Part shown: in pieces, positions 1 to 7,454 of the stretch
Layout: each line of letters opens with the position of its first letter
Position numbering within the stretch: position 1 is the first letter of the stretch
Source of the DNA: Alphaproteobacteria bacterium
Lineage (GTDB): Bacteria > Pseudomonadota > Alphaproteobacteria > CAAHEQ01 > UBA3637
Assembly: GCA_017533325.1 (NCBI GenBank)
Contig: JAFXIF010000006.1
Location: forward strand, 1-39,929
DNA: 39,929 bases
Direction: 5' to 3'
Translations under genes and position numbers: made by a program
The notes under the pieces: model-generated
Seen by the model: the letters and a program-made list of their open reading frames with translations, nothing else
Databases searched by the model: none
What the model was told of the DNA's origin: nothing

Positions 1-492
1 ACACGTTGGTTTTGATTGTCAAGTTGCAACGATTGAACTTGTCCTTTACTAACCAACTGGATTGTAACACGTCGGTTTTGATTGTCAAGTTGCAACATGT
101 TTTAGTTTGGTGTTCCCAACCCTTTTATTGTAACACGTTGGTTTTGATTGTCAAGTTGCAACATGATAGAATACGTAAGCGTAGTATATAAAATTGTAAC
201 ACGTTGGTTTTGATTGTCAAGTTGCAACTCAACGCCTTCCAACCCTTTGATGTTTGCTATTGTAACACGTTGGTTTTGATTGTCAAGTTGCAACTGACTT
301 TGGAAGATGTTGAAAATATAAAATATTGTAACACGTTGGTTTTGATTGTCAAGTTGCAACGATCAATACACCATCACGCAAAATGTTTTAATTGTAACAC
401 GTTGGTTTTGATTGTCAAGTTGCAACTAAGGCTGGCGGCTCTAAAGGTGGTCGTCCATTGTAACACGTTGGATTTGATTGTCAAGTTGCAAC
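1..492 (-). CRISPR. CRISPR array, probably type II-C (partial at left edge)
   Basis: Repeats of 36 bp start at 61, 127, 193, 259, 325, 391 and 457; positions 1-30 are the last 30 bp of another, cut by the window edge. All seven spacers are exactly 30 bp. Two repeats differ from the consensus by one base: 61-96 (T to C) and the rightmost, 457-492 (T to A). Read on the minus strand, the repeat begins GTTGCAAC and ends TTACAAT, like the Neisseria type II-C repeat (GTTG...ACAAT), and 36/30 spacing is typical of type II-C. I therefore assign crRNA to the minus strand. No cas gene or tracrRNA anti-repeat is visible here. In Neisseria-like loci the order is cas9-cas1-cas2-array with crRNA transcribed back toward cas, so cas genes are expected to the left. 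Presence of the array is certain; subtype and strand are inferred. Confidence 0.97.
127..162 (-). promoter_or_regulatory. Promoter embedded in each CRISPR repeat (consensus copy shown)
   Basis: On the minus strand this repeat contains a perfect -35 TTGACA (149-154), a 16-bp spacer, and TACAAT (127-132) preceded by TGT, giving an extended -10 (TGnTACAAT). The same elements occur in every full repeat, including the two variants, because the variant bases lie in the -35/-10 spacer. Transcription would start a few bases into the adjoining spacer. This is the arrangement known from Neisseria meningitidis type II-C arrays, where each crRNA has its own repeat-borne promoter. The elements are seen; activity is inferred. 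Confidence 0.75.
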
Positions 493-532
493 GGATTCAG
501 AACGATGGGGGCTTTTTAATGTTAATTATTAA

Positions 533-570
533 AACGAAAAAAAACGCCTATCAAAAATGATAAACGTTTT
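533..570 (-). terminator. AT-rich hairpin with T-run beside the CRISPR array
   Basis: The inverted repeat AAAACG (541-546)/CGTTTT (565-570) encloses TATCA (549-553)/TGATA (558-562) with an AAAA loop. Read leftward, the outer arm runs into a tract of eight T. It lies between the leftward promoter at 622-649 and the array, so it could terminate a small RNA of roughly 75-80 nt or dampen leader transcription into the array. The outer stem is weak, with two G:C pairs. Confidence 0.4.
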
Positions 571-621
571 AGGGTAAAAGTAACAAAAATTCGTTTATAA
601 ATAATCCGAACTTTCTTCCTC

Positions 622-649
622 AGTATAGTAAATAAAATTTTCTTGTCAA
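622..649 (-). promoter_or_regulatory. Leftward sigma70-type promoter pointing into the CRISPR array
   Basis: On the minus strand: TTGACA (644-649), 16-bp spacer, TATACT (622-627). Transcription would start near 615 and run toward the array about 120 bp away. It is the best promoter match in the 493-740 gap and could be the CRISPR leader promoter or drive a small RNA ending at the hairpin at 533-570. Confidence 0.55.
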
Positions 650-689
650 GGGTTTGTTTTTTTTATTTTCTTGTGTAGGGTGATTATTC

Positions 690-718
690 TTGTATTCTGG
701 CATTTTTTGTTCTATAAA
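690..718 (+). promoter_or_regulatory. Candidate promoter for lemA-DUF2207
   Basis: TTGTAT (690-695), 17-bp spacer, TATAAA (713-718), about 20 bp upstream of the lemA start. An alternative pair is TTGTGT (671-676) and TATTCT (693-698) with a 16-bp spacer. Both are imperfect and the region is AT-rich, so this is tentative. Confidence 0.3.
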
Positions 719-740
719 AAAATAAACAGGGAGATTTGAT

Positions 741-1283
741 ATGATTATTTTTATTTTAGCTTTTATACTTGGATTAATTTTTATCTATAATAAAACAATT
801 CGTCTTAAAAATTTGATTCTTGAAGCCGAAAGCGGTGTTGATGTGCAATTGAAACGCCGGTATGATTTGGTGCCTAATCTTGTGAAAACGGTTTCAGCAT
901 ATTGCGATCATGAAGCAAAAACATTTGAAGAAGTTGCGCGTCTTAGAACACAAACAATGAATCAAAAAACATTAAAAGAAAAAGAGAGTTTTGAAAATCA
1001 GTTTGAACATGGCTTATGCACTATTTTGGGGTTAAAAGAAAGTTATCCAAACTTAAAAGCAGATGCGGCATTTTTAAAAATACAACAAGAATTATCGTTG
1101 ATTGAAGATGATTTGCAACATGCGCGGCGTTATTATAATGGGGTGGTTAGAAAATTTAATTCCTTTATTAACTTATTTCCCATTTGTTTATTAAAAAAAT
1201 TATTTACGCTTGTTGATAAACCTTTTTTTCAGTTAGATGGTGAGCATGAAAAATTAGTTCCAAATGTGAAGGATTTTTTATAA
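741..1283 (+). CDS. lemA: LemA family protein
   Basis: A 180-aa protein with one N-terminal membrane segment (residues 2-17) followed by a mostly helical cytoplasmic body. The family signature is clear: a conserved stretch around residues 37-47 (LKRRYDLVPNL), then a helix rich in charged residues. LemA proteins are membrane-anchored helical proteins of unclear biochemical role, often encoded beside DUF2207 or TPM-domain membrane proteins, as here. An AGGGAG ribosome-binding site lies 7 nt before the ATG. The stop codon overlaps the next start by one base (TAATG), implying translational coupling. Family assignment is firm; function is not known from sequence. Confidence 0.9.
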   Translation: MIIFILAFILGLIFIYNKTIRLKNLILEAESGVDVQLKRRYDLVPNLVKTVSAYCDHEAKTFEEVARLRTQTMNQKTLKEKESFENQFEHGLCTILGLKESYPNLKADAAFLKIQQELSLIEDDLQHARRYYNGVVRKFNSFINLFPICLLKKLFTLVDKPFFQLDGEHEKLVPNVKDFL

Positions 1284-3133
1284 TGATTAAAAAAGCGATA
1301 TTCCTTTTTGTTTTTATATTAAATTTCTTTTGTTTTTCACCAGCAAAAGCTGATATCCAAAAAGAAGAAATTTTATCTTATCATATTTATGCTGAATTAA
1401 ATCAAGATTCGTCTTTACTTGTGCAAGAAACAATTAAAGTAAGAGCGCAAGGTAAGGATATTCAAAGAGGTATTTATAGGGATTTACCAACACGTTATGC
1501 AGGAGAAAAAACTCCAGTTTCAATTTTATCTGTAACAAGAAATGGGAAAGATATTCCCTATACCACCAAAAGGAGAGATAATCAAAAACGTGTTTATTTG
1601 GGGGATATGAATCGATATATTTATCCGGGGGTTTATGAATATAAAATAAAATATAAATATCAAAATATTGTAAGGTATAATGAAGAAAAAACACAAGATG
1701 TGTTTTTTCATAATTTGATTGGAACAGAATGGGCTTTTGATATGTTGGAGGTGATGGCCGTTGTTCGTTTTCCTTCGGGTGTAAAGTTCACAGAAGAGCC
1801 GAAAGTATTTTTTGGGCAATATGGATCAAAAAATCAAGCATCGTCTTTTTTAAAACAAGACGGTCAAATTTTAATTCATTTGCCAAATGGATTAAAAAAA
1901 CAAGAAGCTCTGACTTTAAGAGCTGTTTTTGATTCAGGTTTTTTTAAAACACCGGAGAAAGGCATTCCTTTTAATAACTATGTAAATATTTTATTTATAA
2001 TAGTTATACTTTTTGTGTTCTATTGGTTAGCATATTATGCTTATTTTTCATGGAAAAAACATGGAGAAGACGGTATAAGAAGGCCAGCCTATCCAAGATT
2101 TGATATCCCTAAATTTAATGAATTAGGTGCGTTATTTTTACTTAAGAATCATCAATCTTTAGGTATTGATCCTTGTGATTTAATCATGCCTCATTTAGCA
2201 GCTCTTTCACAAAAGGGATTGTTAAAAATAAAAACCGATAAAAAAGGAATAACCCTTGAAAAAAATATGAAGATAAAACCCAGTAATTCAGATGAAAAGT
2301 TTTTTATCGAAAAGGCAAAAAACAAGTATTCGCTTAAAAAGGGGGTATATAGTTCTTCGTTTGTAAAGTATGTTGAAGAGTATAAACAATATTCTGAAAA
2401 ACAGACATCTGTATTGTTTAAATATAACACAAAATGTCTTTTGATGTTTAAATTTTTAATGTTTGTTTTTTGTTTTTGTTTTTTCATGTTATACTTTAAT
2501 GATTTTTCGTTTTTATTTGTTTCTCTTATCTTGGGTGGTGTAACGCTTGGGTTTTCAAATGTTGTTTTAAGTGTTTTTACAAGAGGTAAAAATTGGCTTA
2601 TAATTGCAGTTGGTGTGATCATATTGACGGTTTTTTTAGCTTGTTTTAGTTTCTTGTTTTTACATGCTATATATGAGCTTTCAGATTTATTATTAAAAGA
2701 GGTTGATGAGCTTATAACAAGTATGGCAGATTATAAAGTATGGTGTTTTGTCTTTTTATTTTCTTGTATTGTTGCTTTTTATAAATACATTATTGTTCGC
2801 GTTTATGATAAGGGTTTAGGTTTGATGGAGCATTTAGAAGGAATAGAAATGTTCTTAAAAGGAACTGATGATTTAAAACATCAAACACCAGAGCAAGCTG
2901 AAATGGAAAAGTTGCTGCCTTATGCCATTTTGCTTGGGTTACAAAATCAGTGGTATGAAAAAATGGAAAAGTATTTCAATTTTATACCGCCGGATGACAA
3001 TGTTTTTTCAGATGCGGCTGTTTTTTCAAGTGTTAGCTCCTGTTTGCATAGTGCCTCAACTTCTTCCTCCGGTGGTTCCGGCGGTGGTGGAGGCGGTGGT
3101 GGTTCCGGCGGTGGTGGCGGCGGTGGTTTTTAA
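1283..3133 (+). CDS. DUF2207 family membrane protein with poly-glycine C-terminus
   Basis: A 616-aa protein with a signal peptide (cleavage expected after AKA, residue 23), an extracytoplasmic beta-rich domain to about residue 225, a membrane segment at about 230-253, a cytoplasmic region, and further membrane segments near 386-425, 437-466 and 486-506. It ends in a Gly-rich tail (about 594-616) terminating in Phe. This layout and the Gly-rich end are typical of DUF2207 proteins, which commonly accompany LemA. Biochemical function is unknown. The tail is encoded by a GGT/GGC run (about 3067-3130) that is strikingly GC-rich for this DNA and may be prone to slippage. Confidence 0.85.
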   Translation: MIKKAIFLFVFILNFFCFSPAKADIQKEEILSYHIYAELNQDSSLLVQETIKVRAQGKDIQRGIYRDLPTRYAGEKTPVSILSVTRNGKDIPYTTKRRDNQKRVYLGDMNRYIYPGVYEYKIKYKYQNIVRYNEEKTQDVFFHNLIGTEWAFDMLEVMAVVRFPSGVKFTEEPKVFFGQYGSKNQASSFLKQDGQILIHLPNGLKKQEALTLRAVFDSGFFKTPEKGIPFNNYVNILFIIVILFVFYWLAYYAYFSWKKHGEDGIRRPAYPRFDIPKFNELGALFLLKNHQSLGIDPCDLIMPHLAALSQKGLLKIKTDKKGITLEKNMKIKPSNSDEKFFIEKAKNKYSLKKGVYSSSFVKYVEEYKQYSEKQTSVLFKYNTKCLLMFKFLMFVFCFCFFMLYFNDFSFLFVSLILGGVTLGFSNVVLSVFTRGKNWLIIAVGVIILTVFLACFSFLFLHAIYELSDLLLKEVDELITSMADYKVWCFVFLFSCIVAFYKYIIVRVYDKGLGLMEHLEGIEMFLKGTDDLKHQTPEQAEMEKLLPYAILLGLQNQWYEKMEKYFNFIPPDDNVFSDAAVFSSVSSCLHSASTSSSGGSGGGGGGGGSGGGGGGGF

Positions 3134-3249
3134 CTGTCAGCCTTTGATGTTTTTTTTGATTGACGCTTTTTGAGGTAAAATATTTAAACAAAAATACCTG
3201 AAAGAGGCTTTTTTCCTTAAATCTTTTTGTTAAAAATGAAAGATAATCG

Positions 3250-3278
3250 TTTACTTTTAAAAGTTTTTTTTCTATAAT
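3250..3278 (+). promoter_or_regulatory. Promoter for the ybaB-recR operon
   Basis: TTTACT (3250-3255), 17-bp spacer, perfect TATAAT (3273-3278). It lies 43 bp before the ybaB start, with AGGAG just before that ATG. This explains how ybaB-recR is expressed here without dnaX, which usually precedes the pair. Confidence 0.7.
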
Positions 3279-3321
3279 ACCTTTAAGTAACGGTAATTTA
3301 TTTATTTTTAAGGAGAAAAAT

Positions 3322-3645
3322 ATGCGTAATATCGGTGATTTGATGAAAAAAGCTCAAATGGTTCAATCCCAAATGACAATTTTGCAACAAAAAATGGAAA
3401 AGCAAGAATTTGAAGGGGTTGCAGCCGGTGGTGCCGTTAAAATAACGGTGACGGGTAAACATATTCCGGTTAAAGTTTCAATTGATCCGTCAGTTGTTGA
3501 TGCAAATGATAAGGAAACATTGGAAGATTTGGTTTTGGTCGCTATGCGTTCAGCTTATGAAAATGTTGATGCAGCAATGGCAAGCGAAATGGAAAGAATT
3601 CAATCTTCTCTCGGATTACCGTCCGGCTTTAAAATGCCGTTTTAA
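3322..3645 (+). CDS. ybaB: YbaB/EbfC family nucleoid-associated protein
   Basis: A 107-aa protein with the family layout: an N-terminal helix (MRNIGDLMKKAQMVQSQM), a central beta region (GGAVKITVTGKHIPVKVSID, about 33-52), and a C-terminal helix ending in GLPSGFKMPF. YbaB dimers bind DNA as tweezers-like nucleoid proteins. The gene is followed 10 bp later by recR, the classic pairing; dnaX, the usual third member, is replaced upstream by lemA-DUF2207. A strong AGGAG site and promoter precede it. Confidence 0.95.
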   Translation: MRNIGDLMKKAQMVQSQMTILQQKMEKQEFEGVAAGGAVKITVTGKHIPVKVSIDPSVVDANDKETLEDLVLVAMRSAYENVDAAMASEMERIQSSLGLPSGFKMPF

Positions 3646-3655
3646 GGAATAAAAA

Positions 3656-4249
3656 ATGGCTGCACCGGAACTGGAACAATTAATCGGTTTGCTTTCAAAA
3701 CTGCCTGCTTTTGGACCAAGGTCTGCAAGACGGGCAGTTTTGTCGTTATTAAAACAAAAAGAAAGCAAATTTGTTCCTCTTGTAGCAGCCATGCAAACTG
3801 TTCTTGATAAAGTTGATGCTTGTCCTGTTTGCGGGAATATGGATACCTCAAAGCCTTGTTCTGTTTGTCAGGATGAAAAAAGGGATAAAACACTTGTTTG
3901 TGTTGTTCAAGATGTGGCTGATTTATGGGCGCTTGAAAGAGCGGGTGTTTTTAAAGGGGTTTATCATGTTTTGGGCGGTGTGTTATCTGCGCTGGACGGA
4001 ATTGGGCCTGATGAATTAACGATTAATGAGCTGATTCAAAAAGCAGCCTTGGGAACGGTTAAAGAAGTTGTTTTAGCGCTTCCGGCAACGGTCGAAGGGC
4101 AAACAACGGTTCATTATTTATCTGATAAATTAAGCGAATTTAATGTGAACGTTTCAACGCTTTCAAGAGGGGTTCCTGTTGGCGGTGAATTGGATTATTT
4201 GGATGACGGCACTTTGCAACTTGCATTTAAGGCCAGACGAAATGTGTAG
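3656..4249 (+). CDS. recR: Recombination mediator protein RecR
   Basis: A 197-aa protein of normal length. Order of parts: an N-terminal helix-hairpin-helix region (LPAFGPRSARRAVLSLL, about 16-32), a four-cysteine zinc finger (C56, C59, C68, C71), then a Toprim domain starting near residue 80 (VVQDVADLWALER) and a C-terminal segment ending in LDYLDDGTLQLAFKARR. RecR works with RecO/RecF to load RecA on gapped DNA. It is translated from a site overlapping the ybaB stop (TAAGGA). Confidence 0.97.
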   Translation: MAAPELEQLIGLLSKLPAFGPRSARRAVLSLLKQKESKFVPLVAAMQTVLDKVDACPVCGNMDTSKPCSVCQDEKRDKTLVCVVQDVADLWALERAGVFKGVYHVLGGVLSALDGIGPDELTINELIQKAALGTVKEVVLALPATVEGQTTVHYLSDKLSEFNVNVSTLSRGVPVGGELDYLDDGTLQLAFKARRNV

Positions 4250-4256
4250 GTGAAAT

Positions 4257-4451
4257 ATGGAAGAAATTAAAAAAGCGATTAATGGATTAGAACGGGCTTT
4301 GGTTTCTTTGGAGACGGCATTATTGCAAACAAAAAAAGATAAAGAGCAATCCTGTGCAAAGGTTGATGAGTTAAAGAAAGTTATTCAAACAACTTATAAT
4401 CGTTTAGATAATGCATTAACCGCATATCATCAAGATCAAGGGAGTGAATAA
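4257..4451 (+). CDS. Small coiled-coil protein upstream of ZapA (ZauP-like candidate)
   Basis: A 64-aa, wholly helical, heptad-patterned protein (LERALVSLETALLQTKKDK) with no membrane segment. It overlaps the zapA start by one base (TAATG). In Caulobacter, ZapA is encoded with a small coiled-coil partner, ZauP, which works with ZapA to focus the Z-ring; this gene fits that position and form. Similarity by eye is structural, not a confident sequence match, so the name is not assigned. It could also be called a DUF4164-type protein. Confidence 0.7.
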   Translation: MEEIKKAINGLERALVSLETALLQTKKDKEQSCAKVDELKKVIQTTYNRLDNALTAYHQDQGSE

Positions 4452-4777
4452 TGGCTGTTGTTTCATTAAAAATCGGCGGTAGATATTATAAATTTTCTTG
4501 TGCAGACGGGCAAGAAAGTTATATGGCTTCTTTGGCGGAAAATTTGGATACACGTGCCGAAAAATTATTAAAAACAATCGGGTTCATGCAAGAAGGTCAA
4601 TTACTGGCCATGTTGTGTTTGTTATTGGCTGAAGAAAAAAGTCAAATTGAAAAAAATTCTCAAACGGCAACCTATCTTGAAAACCAAAAACAGGTTGTGG
4701 ATTTGATTCAAAATTTAACAATGAAAATTAATTCACTGACAGAAAGTTTGTCAGAAGAAAAGATTGAAGAAGAATAA
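4451..4777 (+). CDS. zapA: Cell division protein ZapA
   Basis: A 108-aa protein beginning VSLKIGGRYYKFSCADGQE, the ZapA N-terminal domain, followed by LAENLDTRAEKL and a long C-terminal coiled coil (about 55-105). ZapA binds FtsZ and promotes bundling and Z-ring stability. It is translationally coupled to the coiled-coil gene just upstream and sits 3 bp before ymdB. Length and both domains are complete. Confidence 0.92.
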   Translation: MAVVSLKIGGRYYKFSCADGQESYMASLAENLDTRAEKLLKTIGFMQEGQLLAMLCLLLAEEKSQIEKNSQTATYLENQKQVVDLIQNLTMKINSLTESLSEEKIEEE

Positions 4778-4780
4778 AAA

Positions 4781-5593
4781 ATGAAAATATTATTTTGTGG
4801 CGATGTTGTCGGCAAAGCCGGCAGAAAATTGGTTTTATCTTATTTGCCGAAATTAAAAGAAAAATTTATGTTGGATTTTATTATCGTGAATGGTGAAAAT
4901 GCAGCTCACGGTTTTGGGATAACTCCAAAAATTTACACTTCCTTTTTAGAGGCTGGTGCAAATGTGATTACTCTTGGAAATCATTCTTTTGATAAGGCTG
5001 ATATTTTTCCTATTTTAGAATCGGCAGATAATATTATCAGACCGATGAATTATCCTGAAAATACAATTGGGAAAGGGTTTACGATTATCAAAACCGAAAA
5101 AGGAGTTAAAGTCGCAATCGTTCAATTAATCGGCAATGTTTTTATGCGCACAAATGAAAGCGCTTTTGAGTCAATTCAAAAATGGTTGCAAACATATAAA
5201 AAAGGAAAAGATTATGATGTTTTAGTTGTTGATTTTCATGCAGAAGCAACAGCGGAAAAAGTTGCTTTAGGTCATTATTTGGACGGTCATGCTTCTTTAG
5301 TTGTCGGCACCCATACACATATCCCGACAGCTGATGCGCATGTTTTGTCATTCGGAACGGCTTATATTTCAGATGTTGGCATGTGTGGAGATTATGATTC
5401 TGTTATCGGAATGAAAAAAGAATCAGCATTCCCAAGATTTTTAACAGACGCTAAAAGAAGTAGGTTAGAACCGGCCGAAAAAAATTCAACATTTTGTGCC
5501 GTTGTTGTCGATATTGATGAAAAAACAGGGCACGCAAAAGAAATTTTTCCCATTCGATTGGGGCAAATACTTGAAAATACGCATGAAGTATGA
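4781..5593 (+). CDS. ymdB: YmdB family metallophosphoesterase
   Basis: A 270-aa protein of the TIGR00282/YmdB family. Metal-binding motifs are all present: FCGDVVGKAGR (D8), NGENAAHGFG (E39), TLGNHSFD (N67, H68), VDFHAEAT (His near 150) and GTHTHIPTAD (His pair near 175-177). The Bacillus relative is a 2',3'-cyclic nucleotide phosphodiesterase; the cellular role in alphaproteobacteria is not settled. The gene follows zapA by 3 bp, and a gap of about 50 bp then separates it from yebC. Confidence 0.92.
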   Translation: MKILFCGDVVGKAGRKLVLSYLPKLKEKFMLDFIIVNGENAAHGFGITPKIYTSFLEAGANVITLGNHSFDKADIFPILESADNIIRPMNYPENTIGKGFTIIKTEKGVKVAIVQLIGNVFMRTNESAFESIQKWLQTYKKGKDYDVLVVDFHAEATAEKVALGHYLDGHASLVVGTHTHIPTADAHVLSFGTAYISDVGMCGDYDSVIGMKKESAFPRFLTDAKRSRLEPAEKNSTFCAVVVDIDEKTGHAKEIFPIRLGQILENTHEV

Positions 5594-5640
5594 TATAAGG
5601 TTTACATCATTTTTTTATTATTTATTTAAAAGGAAAAAGT

Positions 5641-6393
5641 ATGGCAGGACATTCACAGTTTAAAAATATTATGTATCGTAAAGGGGCGCAAGATAAAATG
5701 CGCGCTAAAGTTTTTTCAAAACTTGCTCGTGAAATTACAGTTGCGGCAAAACAAGGAGGTGGCGATCCAGCTGCTAATCCACGTTTACGTTTGGCTATTC
5801 AAACGGCTCGTTCCGAAAATATGCCAAAAGACAACATTGAACGTGCTATTTTGAAAGGAACTCAAGGAACAGATACTTCTAATTATGAAGAAGTCAGATA
5901 TGAAGGTATGGGACCCGGTAAGGTTTCCGTTATTGTTGAAGCTTTGACGGATAATCGTGCGAGAACGGCTCCGGTGTTAAGATCATTATTTTCAAAAAGC
6001 GGTGGATCTTTGGGTGAAACAGGCTCGGTAACATTTAATTTTGAGCGTATTGGATATATTGAATATCCGGTTGCAGTCGGGACGCCTGATGCTATTTTTG
6101 AAGCAGCTTTAGATGCCGGTGCTGATGATGTTGTTTCAACAGATGAAGCGCATGAAATTATTTGCCAAGTAGATGATTTGGGATCTGTTCGCGAAGCTTT
6201 GGAAACAAAACTCGGAACACCGAATGTTGCCAGACGTGATTGGCGCCCAATGGTTCAAAAAGAAATCACTGATTTAGAAACGGCTCAAAAATTGATGAGA
6301 TTTTTGGATGCTTTGAATGAAGATGATGACGTTCAACGTGTAATCACAAATGCAGATATTTCTGAAGAAGTTATGGCACAATTGGGGGAATAA
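5641..6393 (+). CDS. yebC: YebC/PmpR family protein (TACO1 type)
   Basis: A 250-aa protein starting MAGHSQFKNIMYRKGAQDK, the YebC signature, with NMPKDNIERAI and YEGMGPGKVSVIVEALTDNR further in and an acidic C-terminal domain. Family members are reported as transcriptional regulators and as translation factors that relieve ribosome stalling. Its position directly before ruvC (3 bp apart) is a widespread arrangement. An AAAGGAAA site precedes the ATG. Complete. Confidence 0.96.
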   Translation: MAGHSQFKNIMYRKGAQDKMRAKVFSKLAREITVAAKQGGGDPAANPRLRLAIQTARSENMPKDNIERAILKGTQGTDTSNYEEVRYEGMGPGKVSVIVEALTDNRARTAPVLRSLFSKSGGSLGETGSVTFNFERIGYIEYPVAVGTPDAIFEAALDAGADDVVSTDEAHEIICQVDDLGSVREALETKLGTPNVARRDWRPMVQKEITDLETAQKLMRFLDALNEDDDVQRVITNADISEEVMAQLGE

Positions 6394-6396
6394 TCG

Positions 6397-6900
6397 ATGG
6401 TCCGCATCTTGGGACTTGATCCGGGATTAAGACATACAGGTTGGGGAGTCATCGAAAAAGATGGCTCCCGTTTGCGTTTTATTGCAGCCGGTGTGATTAA
6501 TCCGGATACGGAAAATCAGTTATGTAATCGATTGGGAGAGTTGCATACTGATTTAAAAAAAGTTATTGAAGCATATCAACCGGATGAAGCGGCGGTTGAA
6601 GAAACATTTGTTAATAACAATCCGACTTCAACACTTAAATTAGGACAGGCGAGAGGTGTTGTTTTATTAACACCGGCATTATTTAATATCCCTGTTGCCG
6701 AATATACGCCGAATCAGATTAAAAAGATGGTTGTCGGTGTGGGGCATGCGGATAAAAAACAAGTGGATATGATGGTGCGCACATTATTGAAAAGTGTGCC
6801 TGAAAAAATTCCGCCTGATGCAGCTGATGCTTTGGCTATTTCTTTATGCCATAGTTTTATGCGGCCGGTATCCTTAAAAAAAATGATGGAGAAAGCATGA
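6397..6900 (+). CDS. ruvC: Holliday junction resolvase RuvC
   Basis: A 167-aa endonuclease with all four acidic catalytic residues: D8 (LGLDPGLRHTGWG), E68 (AVEETFVNNN), and D141 and D144 (PPDAADALAIS). RuvC cuts Holliday junctions in concert with RuvAB. In most alphaproteobacteria ruvA and ruvB follow; here an amidase gene overlaps its stop instead (ATGA), so ruvAB must be elsewhere. Confidence 0.96.
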   Translation: MVRILGLDPGLRHTGWGVIEKDGSRLRFIAAGVINPDTENQLCNRLGELHTDLKKVIEAYQPDEAAVEETFVNNNPTSTLKLGQARGVVLLTPALFNIPVAEYTPNQIKKMVVGVGHADKKQVDMMVRTLLKSVPEKIPPDAADALAISLCHSFMRPVSLKKMMEKA

Positions 6901-7454
6901 AAATTATTCAAAAATTTTCCTCGCATTTTGATGAAAGAAAATCCCCTATTGATATGATTGTTTTTCATGCAACAGCAACAAAAACGCTTGAAGAAACGTT
7001 ATCAATTTTTATTGAAAAAGAAGAGGGTGGGCGTGTAAGTTCTCATTATGTGATTGATAGAGATGGAACGATTTATCAGATTATCCCTGAAGAAAAGAGA
7101 GCTTGGCATGCTGGTATTTCCAGATGGAAAGATATTAAAGAAGATATTAATTCCCATTCGATTGGAATTGAGTTTCAATGTCCTCCAACAGGAGAAAGAA
7201 CTTTTACAGAGTTTTCAAAAGAACAGATTGAATCCGGACTTTTACTTTGTGAAGACATTATGAAAAGATATAAAATTAAGCCTGAAAATGTTGTGGCTCA
7301 TTCGGATATTGCACCGGATCGAAAATTTGACCCGGGTTCAACATTTCCATGGGAAGTTTTTGTTCAAAAAGGGTTAGCGGCAAATCCCGACCGTCGCCCG
7401 ATTTTAAATGAAAACAGGGATTTTTTATTAACAAAGGAAGAAAATAAATGTTAG
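6897..7454 (+). CDS. N-acetylmuramoyl-L-alanine amidase (Amidase_2 family)
   Basis: A 185-aa zinc amidase. Zinc ligands of the AmpD/PGRP fold are visible: H24 (IVFHATAT), H135 and D145 (VAHSDIAPDRKFDPG); the central motif SHYVIDRDGTIYQIIPEEKRAWHAG follows the usual pattern, split here over two lines of the fold. It cleaves the bond between MurNAc and L-Ala of the stem peptide. There is no signal peptide, so a cytosolic AmpD-like recycling role is more likely than a periplasmic one; an AmpG-type permease is at 36356-37645. Start overlaps ruvC and the end overlaps terC. Confidence 0.88.
   Translation: MKIIQKFSSHFDERKSPIDMIVFHATATKTLEETLSIFIEKEEGGRVSSHYVIDRDGTIYQIIPEEKRAWHAGISRWKDIKEDINSHSIGIEFQCPPTGERTFTEFSKEQIESGLLLCEDIMKRYKIKPENVVAHSDIAPDRKFDPGSTFPWEVFVQKGLAANPDRRPILNENRDFLLTKEENKC

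Noticed and set aside
6-560. Open frames over the CRISPR array on both strands with the recurring peptide VLIVKLQ or QLDNQNQRVTI
   Set aside because: They are translations of the 66-bp repeat-spacer unit, which is a multiple of three; no ribosome-binding site and no coding character.
493-740. tracrRNA in the gap beside the array
   Set aside because: I searched both strands for a stretch complementary to the repeat's 5' part; the longest match was a short TTGTCAAG at about 643-650, which is part of a promoter. tracrRNA is probably left of the window.
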